This document shows, piece after piece, positions 8,820 to 17,396 of a stretch of DNA of 64,000 nt (positions are counted from its first letter, which is position 1; every line of letters begins with the position of its first letter). The stretch covers positions 558,001 to 622,000 of the forward strand of contig NZ_JADBED010000001.1 of assembly GCF_014873955.1 (NCBI RefSeq). The letters are read 5' to 3'. The position numbers and the translations under genes are program-made. The notes below the pieces were generated by a model, which saw only the letters and a list, made by a program, of their open reading frames with translations, was not told the DNA's origin and searched no databases. This DNA is from Nesterenkonia lutea (GTDB taxonomy: Bacteria > Actinomycetota > Actinomycetes > Actinomycetales > Micrococcaceae).

Positions 8820-10107
8820 TCCGCTCGTCCTGATATTCCGTGATGCTCCCCCACCTATTCGGGAAGCGCTGCCACCGGTCGCGGTAGTACCGAAGGAGGT
8901 CGCTGCCAGTCTCGTCAACGATTTTCGAGAGCGTGTCGACATGGATCCAGTGGTACTGATTGAACTGGCGGCCCGCAATGGATTTTCCGAAGTTCGTCGG
9001 ATAGGCAATGAGCTCTGCTTCGGTCCACGGGATGGAGACCTCGATGACGTTGGTTCCTTCCTGCACCGGAAAGGTGCCGAGATAGTTGTCGACCGCGGGC
9101 CGTAGGAACCCCGTTAACGGGTTGTACACGTTGTCTCCGATGAAGCCTTGCACGGTACCTTCGCTGTGTGACTCCACCGTAAACAGGACGGTATTCGGTT
9201 TGGGGAAGGTTTGTCGGCTGAGATCTACCTTGAAAGGCTTCCTGTCCCCTTCGTTGACCTTGCGCGGACCGAGCGCCAGCGCTGCCCCGCCAGGGTCGAC
9301 GTCCGAGTTGGCGTCGAACGTCCCTGCGCCGGGCATGTTCACCTGCACACTGTTCACGATCAGTTCCGTGCCAAAAGGCTGCAAGCTTATGGACGCGGAC
9401 CCTTTGAGCTTGTACCGGGAGGTTGCGTATTCGGGGACGTCGTAGAGCGGGATAAGACTTTCAAGGCCGCTCACCGAGCGGTGAAACAAATCCCATGCAT
9501 ACTCGTCATCATGGGTTTTCGCGTAATCGAGGAGGATGCAAGTGGCAGTCGTCCATCCGTTCAGTGTGCAGTCCGGGGCGAGTGAGGGGTACTCCTCGAT
9601 GATGAGGCCTCCGTTGCTAGTGGACGCAGCGATTCCGCCGGCCTCAACGGGGACGGAGAGGCTGGCCAGGATGCCCGAGAGCGCCTCACGGAAACGGGCG
9701 GTGCCAGGCTGCGAGAGCAGTTTGTTGAAGACGTCGATGTAGCGGGCCTGCGTGAGTCCGCTGTACCAGACACCCTTCTTACTGGAGACCTTCGCCTTGT
9801 CCTGGCTGTAGATGAACGCCAGGCCGTCCCCCAGGGGCTCCATGCGGGCGATGGCGGCCTCGGCTACTCTGCATGCAGCGTCGAGGTAAACTTGGTCCTT
9901 GGTCGTCTTGTACTGGTGCACGTAGTCCGCGATCACGTATGGACCATAGATCGGGTGGGCAAAGAGCTCCCCCTCCGTTCTGCGCCCCGGGTAGCCGTCC
10001 GCAAGGAACTCGATCCTGTAGTACGTCCATACCGCTCTGCGCGAAGACTGCAGAGGTGGAAAACCCAGCTCGGCCTCGTTGGTCATGTACTCGGTGTTCT
10101 CATTCAC
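8782..10107 (-). CDS. D-glucuronyl C5-epimerase-like protein
   Basis: A 441-residue protein resembling the C-terminal catalytic domain of heparan-sulfate glucuronyl C5-epimerase. Supporting segments are FIYSQDKAKVSSKKGVWYSG (near residue 100), LNGWTTATCILLDYAKT (near 180) and LIPLYDVPEYATSRYKL (near 215). The family has the pattern of an N-G-W helix followed by a YD...S-x-Y substrate loop. The family inverts C5 of a uronic acid within a polymer; the bacterial substrate here is unknown. GTG 10107 is preceded by GGAGA at eight bases. No signal peptide is seen, so action on a cytoplasmic lipid-linked chain is likely. It overlaps the preceding gene tail-to-tail. Confidence 0.75.
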   Translation of the reverse strand: MNENTEYMTNEAELGFPPLQSSRRAVWTYYRIEFLADGYPGRRTEGELFAHPIYGPYVIADYVHQYKTTKDQVYLDAACRVAEAAIARMEPLGDGLAFIYSQDKAKVSSKKGVWYSGLTQARYIDVFNKLLSQPGTARFREALSGILASLSVPVEAGGIAASTSNGGLIIEEYPSLAPDCTLNGWTTATCILLDYAKTHDDEYAWDLFHRSVSGLESLIPLYDVPEYATSRYKLKGSASISLQPFGTELIVNSVQVNMPGAGTFDANSDVDPGGAALALGPRKVNEGDRKPFKVDLSRQTFPKPNTVLFTVESHSEGTVQGFIGDNVYNPLTGFLRPAVDNYLGTFPVQEGTNVIEVSIPWTEAELIAYPTNFGKSIAGRQFNQYHWIHVDTLSKIVDETGSDLLRYYRDRWQRFPNRWGSITEYQDERITLERFDPKKHK

Positions 10108-10429
10108 TTTGCTTGTCTCCCAATTCCCCCCGGCTTACCCCGGGCCTTACGCGTTCTCCATTGAAACGCCGAGCGTGAACAACGATCCCATTCATCCCAG
10201 TGCTGCGTCCTACGGGTCTGCATACCGTTTTGGCTCCTTCGGTAGCGCTGTGCTCGACCGTCGCGATACCCTCGGGGAACCACCGGAAGCTCGGTTCCCA
10301 CATCTCACAGGCTTTGATTGAATTCACGCCGCTCAACAGGCTCTGCCGCCTCGCTGAGTTTACGGACCGTGGCACTCGAGAGGCCAGCCCGTCCACAACG
10401 TTGGGGTTTAGGTGGAGAGCTGGCCCCAC
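10100..10429 (-). CDS. Small doubtful ORF upstream of the C5-epimerase-like gene
   Basis: A 109-codon frame from a GTG fills most of the 358-base gap between the GT4 gene and the C5-epimerase-like gene. Its stop overlaps the epimerase GTG by eight bases, the same geometry as other junctions in this locus. The segment KACEMWEPSFRWFPEGIA looks protein-like, but the family is not recognised. It may be a coupled small protein, a decayed gene remnant or simply leader DNA. Confidence 0.25.
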   Translation of the reverse strand: MGPALHLNPNVVDGLASRVPRSVNSARRQSLLSGVNSIKACEMWEPSFRWFPEGIATVEHSATEGAKTVCRPVGRSTGMNGIVVHARRFNGERVRPGVSRGELGDKQSE

Positions 10430-10465
10430 TCCTCCGCCAGGGCGAACTCTATCCCGGCATCTACG

Positions 10466-11674
10466 TCACTTGCGTCTGAACAGTCGAAGTATGATGTCCC
10501 GCGCTTGCTCGGGCCACGGAGTCCTTACTTTCCCGTAGGCCTTGCCCAGACGGGTATGGAGGCCCGTCAGGCGGCCCTCATAGTTGTGCCAGCTCTCTGC
10601 GACCGCATACGTGGCGCAGTTCCGCCGCATCAACCCGAGGTCCAAATTCGACAACCGGTTGACGGCGACGGCGATCTCCGTCGGGTCGAGCGCCCGGTCG
10701 ACCGTCAATCCGATGCCGTATTCATCGATCTTCTTCTTCATCTCGGGCATATCGGTAGCCAAAATCGGCACCCCGGCGGAAGGGTATTCCCAGAGCTTGT
10801 TCGGAGAGCAGTACAGGTGATTGAGCCCCGTGTTCTCGTAGGGGATCGTGCCGAGGGTGGCGCCAGCGGTCCACTTCAGTAATTCGTCGTGCGGGGTGCC
10901 GGGGACCATCGCGACGCGGGCACGGCCCACGGGACGGTCCGACTTGGCATCGACGTACCCTCGGATGTCCTCCTCGAGCTTGCCCCACCCCATGAAGACC
11001 ATAGACCAGCTGTCGTCGAGTTCTTTTGACGCTTCGAGCAGCGCGGGGATTCCGCGGTGTGGCGAATACCCGCCCTGAAAGAGAAGAATCTTCTGATCTG
11101 CCGCGAGGCCCGCTTTCTCGTGGAGACGGCCGTCGTAGCTTGTCTGTGCCACACGTTCGACGGCATTCGGCAACAACACGGCTTTGGGGAGTTCTGGGTA
11201 CCTTGCGTGGTAGAAGTCGGCGATGCTCTGGTTCAACGTGATAAAACCATCAACATGCTGGACGTTATCCTGGATGATCCGTGAGTTAACGGTAGCGCGG
11301 ACCTCTTCGATGCTCGCAAGATCCTCATAGATCTCGTGGGCGTCCCAGATGATCGGACAGCCGAATGCTTCCTTATACTTCCCTGCCGCGGAGAAGGCCA
11401 GGTGATCGTGAATGTGCACGATCTCCGGGTCGAAGGTCGCCTCGACACTCTCGAAGAGGGTCTCCCCTTGGATTCGAAACGAAGTCCAGATGGAGCTCTC
11501 CCGACCCCTGGGCAGCCCCTCGCGCTGAATACGCGCCTTGGCGTCGGTGAGATCTCGGTGTTGAAGATGGACTGGCACCCCGTTGGAAAGGGTAAATTCC
11601 TTCGTTTTGTCCGAAGCGAGTCCGAAGAGTCGCACATCATGGCCTTGCGCCCTCAACGACGCAGCACCCTTCAA
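10466..11674 (-). CDS. Glycosyltransferase family 4-like
   Basis: A 402-residue GT-B glycosyltransferase. It has a DPEIVHIHDHLAFSA acceptor-side segment, PIIWDAHEIYEDLAS, then a donor half with ILLFQGGYSPHRGI and the CSPNKLWEYPSAGVPILATD loop. The TTG at 11674 is the first usual start codon. However, the same open frame continues upstream to about 11728 and encodes VIRIAAVVHNDVEHDARVL, the expected first strand and loop of the fold. That segment starts with GTC-ATC just after an AGAGGGGG ribosome-binding sequence and has no ATG, GTG or TTG. The true start may therefore be non-canonical, or mutated. Neighbouring enzymes suggest a role in the same glycan. Confidence 0.8.
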   Translation of the reverse strand: MKGAASLRAQGHDVRLFGLASDKTKEFTLSNGVPVHLQHRDLTDAKARIQREGLPRGRESSIWTSFRIQGETLFESVEATFDPEIVHIHDHLAFSAAGKYKEAFGCPIIWDAHEIYEDLASIEEVRATVNSRIIQDNVQHVDGFITLNQSIADFYHARYPELPKAVLLPNAVERVAQTSYDGRLHEKAGLAADQKILLFQGGYSPHRGIPALLEASKELDDSWSMVFMGWGKLEEDIRGYVDAKSDRPVGRARVAMVPGTPHDELLKWTAGATLGTIPYENTGLNHLYCSPNKLWEYPSAGVPILATDMPEMKKKIDEYGIGLTVDRALDPTEIAVAVNRLSNLDLGLMRRNCATYAVAESWHNYEGRLTGLHTRLGKAYGKVRTPWPEQARDIILRLFRRK

Positions 11675-11728
11675 GACTCGTGCATCGTGCTCGACATCGT
11701 TGTGAACTACCGCCGCTATACGGATGAC

Positions 11729-12039
11729 GCCCCCTCTTGCGGTGCCAGGCTTGGGCAGCTTCGCACCAAGCTATCCCCGAAGCATACTAGCCCACTAGTT
11801 GAGGGGAGCCCGGTACCCTGTCGAAGGCGTTCCCGTGTTCATTGACAAGACACTCATGTCGACCACGGTCCCTGAGCCGTCGTGTTGATTCTTGACACGG
11901 AACTTGACGATTTTCTGTCATTGCTTGAAGACTGAGATTGCATAATTACAAGGGACCTCGCTGGGCAACGTTAGTTAGGCACTGAACTTCCGCGGAAGGT
12001 GTTGCAGGAGCCCCAACGAAGGTTCACTGGCCTGGCGGG
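11729..12039. other. AT-richer intergenic region
   Basis: About 310 bases upstream of both the leftward GT4 gene and the rightward CPBP-like remnant. Bases 11880-11960 are distinctly AT-richer and contain two TTGAC hexamers (11892 and 11904) and a CATAAT. The spacings do not fit one standard promoter. No gene seen. Confidence 0.35.
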
Positions 12040-12727
12040 ATGCGCCCTAGGGTGGATGCGTATGAACGAGCCCAGAATCGGTCAGTGACCATCCCTGAGG
12101 GGATCTCGCATGGAGCGACTCACCGCCACCCTCGATGCTGTTCACGCTGTGGAGCACCGTGCATCATCGGGATCACCATCGTGGTCTTCAGCGGGACGCT
12201 CGGGCTGCTGTTCATCCCACAGGGGCCTGATCAGCTGGCGGTCCCCGCCATCGTGCCGGCGGTGATCATCCACTCTGTGCTGCCCCTGGCCGTGCTGCTC
12301 CTGGCGGCGCTGAGGCTGGTGATCCGGCGTTCAGGGTTGTCCCTGGGTGGCCGGCGGCTTCGCGCGGCTGCTGCATCTGTTCTGGGGGGTGGTGATCATT
12401 GCTGTGCTGACCGCACAGCTGGTGACCTACGCGCGCACCGACAGGCCAACGGCTAGGCCGGGAGCTCCTTTGGACTCCTGTGTCGTCAGGATCAACCCGA
12501 TGCTCGTGGTCCTCGCGTTCATCGCCATCGCCGACCTGACCCCGAAGTGGAAGGAGACGTTCTTCCGTGGCCTGCTCTTCGGAGGCCTCCGGGTCCGGTG
12601 GGGAGTCGTCCTCGCGACAGTGGCGACCACGGCGCTGTTCTCGGTAGTCCCCACGGTGCTGGTGCTCGTGCCCCACTTCTTCACGTCGGGATGGGGCTGG
12701 CCCTCGATCCTCACCGCGCTGGTGTGA
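12040..12727 (+). pseudogene. Frameshifted CPBP/CAAX-protease-like membrane protein remnant
   Basis: Two overlapping frames together look like one broken membrane protein. The first (12040-12456) has hydrophobic segments GITIVVFSGTLGLLFIP and VIIHSVLPLAVLLLAALRL. Around 12350 the membrane-like coding shifts to the second frame (12347-12727) with LFWGVVIIAVLTAQLVTYA, WKETFFRGLLFGGLRVRWG and a final helix. Active CPBP proteases carry EExxxR in the RGLLFG helix; here the first Glu is Lys. The frame change plus altered motif argue for decay. Identification rests on one motif. Confidence 0.5.
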
Positions 12728-12771
12728 GCAGCGCGCGGTGGCTCACAATGCCCAGCCGCTCTCCGACCCGT

Positions 12772-13833
12772 CTAAGGTTGTGCCCGTCGGATGATTTCAC
12801 CGACCATCGCGTCACAGACATGACGGCACTGACCGAACACGGGCAGATCGTGAACCAGCGGGTTGGCGCTGGTGTTGACTTCGATCACCATGGCTCCCGC
12901 AGTGGACGTGACGTCTGGCATGAGGACATCCACACCGGCGTACCCGAGCTCAGGAATGGCTTTCGTCACTCTCTCCGCAAGTCGGAGGATCTCCGCGGGA
13001 ATAGTGTCAGTGATGTCCACGGGAACACCCCCTTGGGAGAGGTTGGCCGTTCCGTTGAGGAACTGCACCTGATTCGGCAGGAGAACCGTTTCCTGGCTCG
13101 CCGTGGCTCGGCGTAGATATTCTGGGTCGGGGAGAAGCTTCAATCGACGCAAGTAGGAATGCCGGGTTCGCGCGGTGAGCAGCTCGGCAGTCAATTCCGC
13201 CAACGTAGCGGTTCCGTTCCCGACCACGAAGGGAGGGATTCGCGCAGCAGCTGCAATGGCGACCCCATTCACAACTGATACGCGAACGTCGACTCCTGCT
13301 ACCTCGTCCTCAATGAGGATCATCTCCGCTTTCGTGGCGTTCTTTGCCCTTTCCCACGCTGCGTCGAGTGCCGATGGAGTTCGTAGTCCAGTGGTGATCC
13401 CCTTGCCCTGGTTGCCGTCGAGGGGCTTGACCACCAGTGCGTCCTTGGGTCGACTCCTCACGTACTCCCGGGCAGACTCGATATTGTTCCGACTGATGAG
13501 CCGGAACGCAGGCGTGGGCAGGCCGGCTCGAAGCAGAAGCTCTTTGGTGAGCCCCTTCGAGGCGCAGATCTTAGTGGCCAGTCCGGTCGATATCGATGGC
13601 TGCGTTCCGACCAGTCCGCCGACGCACTCATCTCCTTGGAGGAACAGAGAGACCCCGGGTCCCTGGATGACCTCCAACCCTCGGGATGCGGCAACTCGAC
13701 GTATCCGCTCTGACGCATGGACGTACTCCGCAGAGTCTTCGAAGTCTTTCCACCGCGAGACAAGGTGGTCTTTCACGAATCGAGCATTGACCGCGGTCAG
13801 ATCTGACTCCGGGGAAGCAAGGGCAAGTTCCAT
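12772..13833 (-). CDS. ATP-grasp ligase, cyanophycin-synthetase-like (paralogue 1)
   Basis: A 353-residue ATP-grasp protein predicted to form an amide or peptide bond through an acyl-phosphate. Supporting elements are KELLLRAGLPTPAFRL (entry helix), DALVVKPLDGNQGKGI (ATP-binding loop), DVRVSVVNGVAIAAAARIP with FVVGNGTATLAELT, and the metal-binding end GYAGVDVLMPDV to VIEVNTSANP. These resemble the central domain of cyanophycin synthetases and glutathione-synthetase-like ligases. ATG 13833 is preferred; an upstream TTG at 13875 would add 14 residues. It is divergent from the phosphatase gene at 13949. Two paralogues lie at 16167 and 27209. Substrates unknown; a carboxylate of the glycan or its sugar-acid precursors is a plausible guess. 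Confidence 0.8.
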   Translation of the reverse strand: MELALASPESDLTAVNARFVKDHLVSRWKDFEDSAEYVHASERIRRVAASRGLEVIQGPGVSLFLQGDECVGGLVGTQPSISTGLATKICASKGLTKELLLRAGLPTPAFRLISRNNIESAREYVRSRPKDALVVKPLDGNQGKGITTGLRTPSALDAAWERAKNATKAEMILIEDEVAGVDVRVSVVNGVAIAAAARIPPFVVGNGTATLAELTAELLTARTRHSYLRRLKLLPDPEYLRRATASQETVLLPNQVQFLNGTANLSQGGVPVDITDTIPAEILRLAERVTKAIPELGYAGVDVLMPDVTSTAGAMVIEVNTSANPLVHDLPVFGQCRHVCDAMVGEIIRRAQP

Positions 13834-13948
13834 GGGTTTTCCCGAAAGGTCGTATATTGGCGAAGATTCCCTCAAACCTACACGGATACGCGATAGCGTG
13901 CCTCCCGGATCACCGCGGCCCTACGGTCGGGCGATAGACTCGGCGGTC

Positions 13949-14677
13949 ATGGACGAAACTCTCAGCCCGGCCCGGCAGGCACGAACCGCTCTCGAAGCGA
14001 CTCATGGTCTGCTCATCGCGCTGTTGCCGAAATTGAACGCCCTTCGCGCAGATGTGACGCTCAAGGCAGACGACACTCCGGTGACGGCCGCAGATCAGCT
14101 GGTCCAGACTGAAGCAGAGGTTCTGCTTCGTGCCCACTTTCAGGAGCTCACGTTCGTAGGCGAGGAGGATCGCGCCGGCTGGGATGAAGTCCCCTCAGGC
14201 TGGGTCGCCGTCGTCGATCCCATAGATGGGACCGAGAACTTCGCTTCCACCCTTCCCGAGTGGGGGACTGCCGTCTCGATCTTCCACGAGGGTGCCCATG
14301 TAGGAAGCATGATCGCGCTCCCTGAATTAGGTCGCCGTCTGATCACCGGAGACCACGTGACCTACGCGCATTCGCGCGTCACAGCGTTCTCCTCCGGGAT
14401 CACGGATGTCCTCGCCAGAGATCTTGCGGCCACACCACAGTCTCGGGTGATGGGCGCAGCTGTCTACAATCTGTATGGCGTGGTGACGGGACGTTTCGCG
14501 CGCTTCATCAATCCTGTCGGTGCATACTCCTGGGACCTGCTCGCAGGTCTCCAGCTCGCCCTCGAACACAACTGTGAGGTTATTGTCGATGACCATCCCT
14601 ACGATGGACGCTATCTCGAACCTGGCACGCGATACCGCGTCGAGGTACTCCACCGATACGATCGTCATCCTCGGTAA
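13949..14677 (+). CDS. Inositol-monophosphatase-family phosphatase
   Basis: A 242-residue Mg/Li-type sugar phosphatase. Signature motifs are TPVTAADQLVQTEAE near residue 43, FVGEEDR near 69 (metal-binding Glu), DPIDGTENF near 90 and AYSWDLLAGL near 191. It hydrolyses a small phosphate monoester; the family covers inositol phosphate, PAP and histidinol phosphate. The 3' end overlaps the start of the NeuB fusion gene by 74-89 bases, a strong sign of joint expression. It could therefore remove a phosphate from a nonulosonate or its precursor. That pairing is inference. ATG 13949 starts the conserved domain; longer upstream readings are antisense to the ATP-grasp gene. Confidence 0.85.
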   Translation: MDETLSPARQARTALEATHGLLIALLPKLNALRADVTLKADDTPVTAADQLVQTEAEVLLRAHFQELTFVGEEDRAGWDEVPSGWVAVVDPIDGTENFASTLPEWGTAVSIFHEGAHVGSMIALPELGRRLITGDHVTYAHSRVTAFSSGITDVLARDLAATPQSRVMGAAVYNLYGVVTGRFARFINPVGAYSWDLLAGLQLALEHNCEVIVDDHPYDGRYLEPGTRYRVEVLHRYDRHPR

Positions 14678-16160
14678 GGGACCCTCTGCCGACGATGTAG
14701 ATTCTCGGGTCTTCACCGACAGCGTGGTGATCGGCGTCAATGACGCCGAGCGGATCCATCCCACTGACGTCACCATCTTTCACGAGGAGTGGGTGGTGGA
14801 TTCCCTGATCGACAGTGGCCTCCACGCCGAGGCATACGTGACCTCGGTGGACTTCACAGTCCCGGGCAAAACAGTGGTCCACCTTCCCTTCGAGCCGTTG
14901 AGCAACGATGCCGAAGACATGGTCATGCTGCGATTCCAGAATCGCGAGGACATCGCCATCGAAGAGGCGATGTTCCTCACTGCGCTGGAACTCGCCAGGA
15001 CCATCGCCGACCATCGCGGCCGCACCCAGACCGTCTACATGGTCGGCTTCGACTTCACTCCGGAGACAGGGACGTCGAAGAAGGCGACGACAGAGTTCCG
15101 TCCTGATCTGAGCAGCACCCGCAGTGCCGGCATCCAGATGCAGGAATTCATCCTGCGCAATGCCCTCTACGCGCTGCAGGACTCGAATCTCGACGTCCAG
15201 CAGGTCGGTGTCCGGGACTTCTCGGCGCTCACCGTTGAGCAGCTCAACCAGTTGCACCGCATTGAGGTCTCCGAGGCGGCCCCGGTCGAAGCAGGAACCG
15301 CGGAACCGACGGAGATGCCGGTTGTTGAGGTGACAGCGGAGATCACCACCAACCACTTCGGAGATCTCGGGCGTCTGGAGAAGCTGGTTCGCGCGGCTCA
15401 CGCCGCTGGTGCTGACTGGGTCAAGGTCCAGAAGCGGGACATTGACACCTTCTACACGCCGGAACAGCTTGCGCAGCCGTATAAGTCACCGTTCGGGTCA
15501 ACCTTCGGTGACTATCGCCGGCAGTTGGAGCTCGACGCCGATGGCTTCTCCTACCTCGACGAGCTGACGAAGGAACTTGGCATCAAGTGGTTCGCGTCTG
15601 TCCTCGACAAACCGTCCTTTGAGTTCATGATGGAGCTCGATGCGCCACTCATCAAGCTTCCTTCGACCATCTCGGAGAAGCGGGAGTATCTGGAATACGT
15701 GGCCCAGAATTACACCGGTTCTCTGGTGATCTCCACGGGAATGACCGACAAGGCGTACGAAGACTGGCTGCTGGCCACCTTCACGAAACAGGACACTCTC
15801 TACCTGCTCCACTGCAACTCCGCGTACCCCACTCCTGATGAACACACCAATATCGGAGTCGTGCGCCACTACGCGAGGCTCGCGGCCCAGCAGGAAGCCG
15901 TAGGCGGCCCGCGCATCGTACCCGGCTACTCGAGCCACGATTTTGGCTGGATGGCCTCAGCGTTGGCAGTTGCGGCTGGCGCTGGGATGGTCGAGAAACA
16001 CGTCAAGCTCGGCAACACGGAATGGGCCCATTTCGACGCGGTGGCAGTGGACCTGGAGACAGATGCCTTCGTCGAGTACGTGGATGCTGTCCGCAAAGCA
16101 CAGCTGCACGTCGGGTCATCGCAGAAACAGATCACCGCCAGCGAGCACCACAAGTACTGA
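14589..16160 (+). CDS. Fusion: sialyltransferase-like Rossmann domain plus N-acetylneuraminate-synthase domain
   Basis: A 523-residue two-domain protein. Residues 20-220 begin TIVILGKGPSADDVDSR and contain VYMVGFDFTPETG. The GxGPS start recalls family-42 sialyltransferases and DUF115-type proteins. Residues 240-520 are a NeuB TIM barrel: VTAEITTNHFGDLGRLEKLV, GADWVKVQKRDIDTFYTPEQL, GIKWFASVLDKPSFEFM, SLVISTGMTD and MVEKHVKLG. NeuB condenses phosphoenolpyruvate with N-acetylmannosamine or a related sugar to a nonulosonic acid. The C-terminus stops near ITASEHHKY, so the usual antifreeze-like SAF domain is missing. Starts ATG 14589 or 14604, both inside the phosphatase gene. No later in-frame start exists before the Rossmann strand. 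Confidence 0.82.
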   Translation: MTIPTMDAISNLARDTASRYSTDTIVILGKGPSADDVDSRVFTDSVVIGVNDAERIHPTDVTIFHEEWVVDSLIDSGLHAEAYVTSVDFTVPGKTVVHLPFEPLSNDAEDMVMLRFQNREDIAIEEAMFLTALELARTIADHRGRTQTVYMVGFDFTPETGTSKKATTEFRPDLSSTRSAGIQMQEFILRNALYALQDSNLDVQQVGVRDFSALTVEQLNQLHRIEVSEAAPVEAGTAEPTEMPVVEVTAEITTNHFGDLGRLEKLVRAAHAAGADWVKVQKRDIDTFYTPEQLAQPYKSPFGSTFGDYRRQLELDADGFSYLDELTKELGIKWFASVLDKPSFEFMMELDAPLIKLPSTISEKREYLEYVAQNYTGSLVISTGMTDKAYEDWLLATFTKQDTLYLLHCNSAYPTPDEHTNIGVVRHYARLAAQQEAVGGPRIVPGYSSHDFGWMASALAVAAGAGMVEKHVKLGNTEWAHFDAVAVDLETDAFVEYVDAVRKAQLHVGSSQKQITASEHHKY

Positions 16161-16166
16161 CCAGGA

Positions 16167-17264
16167 CTAGCGTCCCGCTGCAGCGATCATGTGGTCGAGA
16201 ACGGCTAGTCCAACCTTGCGCGGGGCACCATATGCCGGGTAGAGGAATTCAGAAATATCGGACCCCGGGTTCACGTCGGTGACCGTTGCGCCTTCTCGGC
16301 CGTGTATGGAGGGTGAAGAGATGTCTACTGCCGTAGCCGTCAACCCAGGGAAGGCCCACATGGCGTCGAGCGCGAGCTGTACGAGGCTGTCATCAACGAT
16401 GTCGCGCACGTCGACGCTGATGAACGTCCCAGGTTGTGTCTCTGGCGCGAGAACTACAAGTTCCTTCTTCGGGGGAACCGCGTCATCACCGATGTCCCCA
16501 GGGGTCGAAGGAGACCCGACGGGGCGTCTGGAGCGCTTCTTGAGGTAGGCACACCGTCCGCGTCGAGTCATTTCCGCGTCGACCAATTCTCGAGTGCTTG
16601 AGATGCCGTCTCCGACCACGTAGAAGGGAACGCGGGCGACTGCAGCGATGGCGCGCTCACCGACGACGAAGAACCTCAGGCTGACGCCTGGCAAGACATG
16701 TTCGATCGCGATCTGACGCTCCACAGTCCGCAGAGTGTTGCAGGCAGCGACGATGCTCTCCCAGGCGGAAGAAAAATTGGCGTTGACGTCGTGAATCTCT
16801 ACTGGGAACGGAGGGCGGGCTCGTCGAGAAACAGGCCTGAGGGACACGGCGTTCGGAGCAGACAGTGCGAATCGGCGGCCTTCCTCCCGGCGAGAGTCCA
16901 AGAAGGTCTGGGCGGCGCGAACGGGCAAGTGTGAGGCAGCCAGATACTCGCGGAGGGTTCCCCGGTCCAGCGTCGCGAGACGGGCTTGTTGACTGACTGC
17001 AGTCGTGTACTTGCCGTCGATGCCGCCGATGAGATGGCCCGCGTGAGTCAGGCGATATGAGGGAACGGCATCCGGGGGCGACAGTTTCGTCGCCGCGACC
17101 TTCCGCCGCTTCTTCGCGTCTGTGAGCAAGATGCCCCGGGTGGTCAAGACCTCAGAGTAGGTATTGAAGTTCTCTCGCTGCGGCTCAACCACCTCTTGAA
17201 TGAACTGGTGGGTCGGGGACGTGGACCAGCTGGCGGGCGTTGCCGGTGCATCGCGAGAGGACAT
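16167..17264 (-). CDS. ATP-grasp-like protein (paralogue 2)
   Basis: A 365-residue relative of the ATP-grasp proteins at 12772 and 27209, converging on the NeuB fusion with a six-base gap. Shared features are IAIEHVLPGVSLRFFVVGER, then ARVPFYVVGDGISSTRELVD and a C-terminal LTATAVDISSPSI to ATVTDVNPGSDISEFLYPA. The first-half ATP-binding lysine loop is poorly conserved compared with paralogue 1, so activity is less certain. The N-terminal 60 residues are unlike the other two. Predicted cytoplasmic. Probably acts with, or has diverged from, the other ATP-grasp ligases in modifying the same glycan. Confidence 0.7.
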   Translation of the reverse strand: MSSRDAPATPASWSTSPTHQFIQEVVEPQRENFNTYSEVLTTRGILLTDAKKRRKVAATKLSPPDAVPSYRLTHAGHLIGGIDGKYTTAVSQQARLATLDRGTLREYLAASHLPVRAAQTFLDSRREEGRRFALSAPNAVSLRPVSRRARPPFPVEIHDVNANFSSAWESIVAACNTLRTVERQIAIEHVLPGVSLRFFVVGERAIAAVARVPFYVVGDGISSTRELVDAEMTRRGRCAYLKKRSRRPVGSPSTPGDIGDDAVPPKKELVVLAPETQPGTFISVDVRDIVDDSLVQLALDAMWAFPGLTATAVDISSPSIHGREGATVTDVNPGSDISEFLYPAYGAPRKVGLAVLDHMIAAAGR

Positions 17265-17396
17265 GCATCCCAGGATAGCGGGCGGAGTCGTCCGGGTGGC
17301 GTGGCGCGCTCGGGGCAGTCTCGGAGTCGAGAGAGCGTTTGGTAGCCTGATTCGTGGCTGTCACGCCACCCTGGCACCTCACGAGATCGCAGGTCT

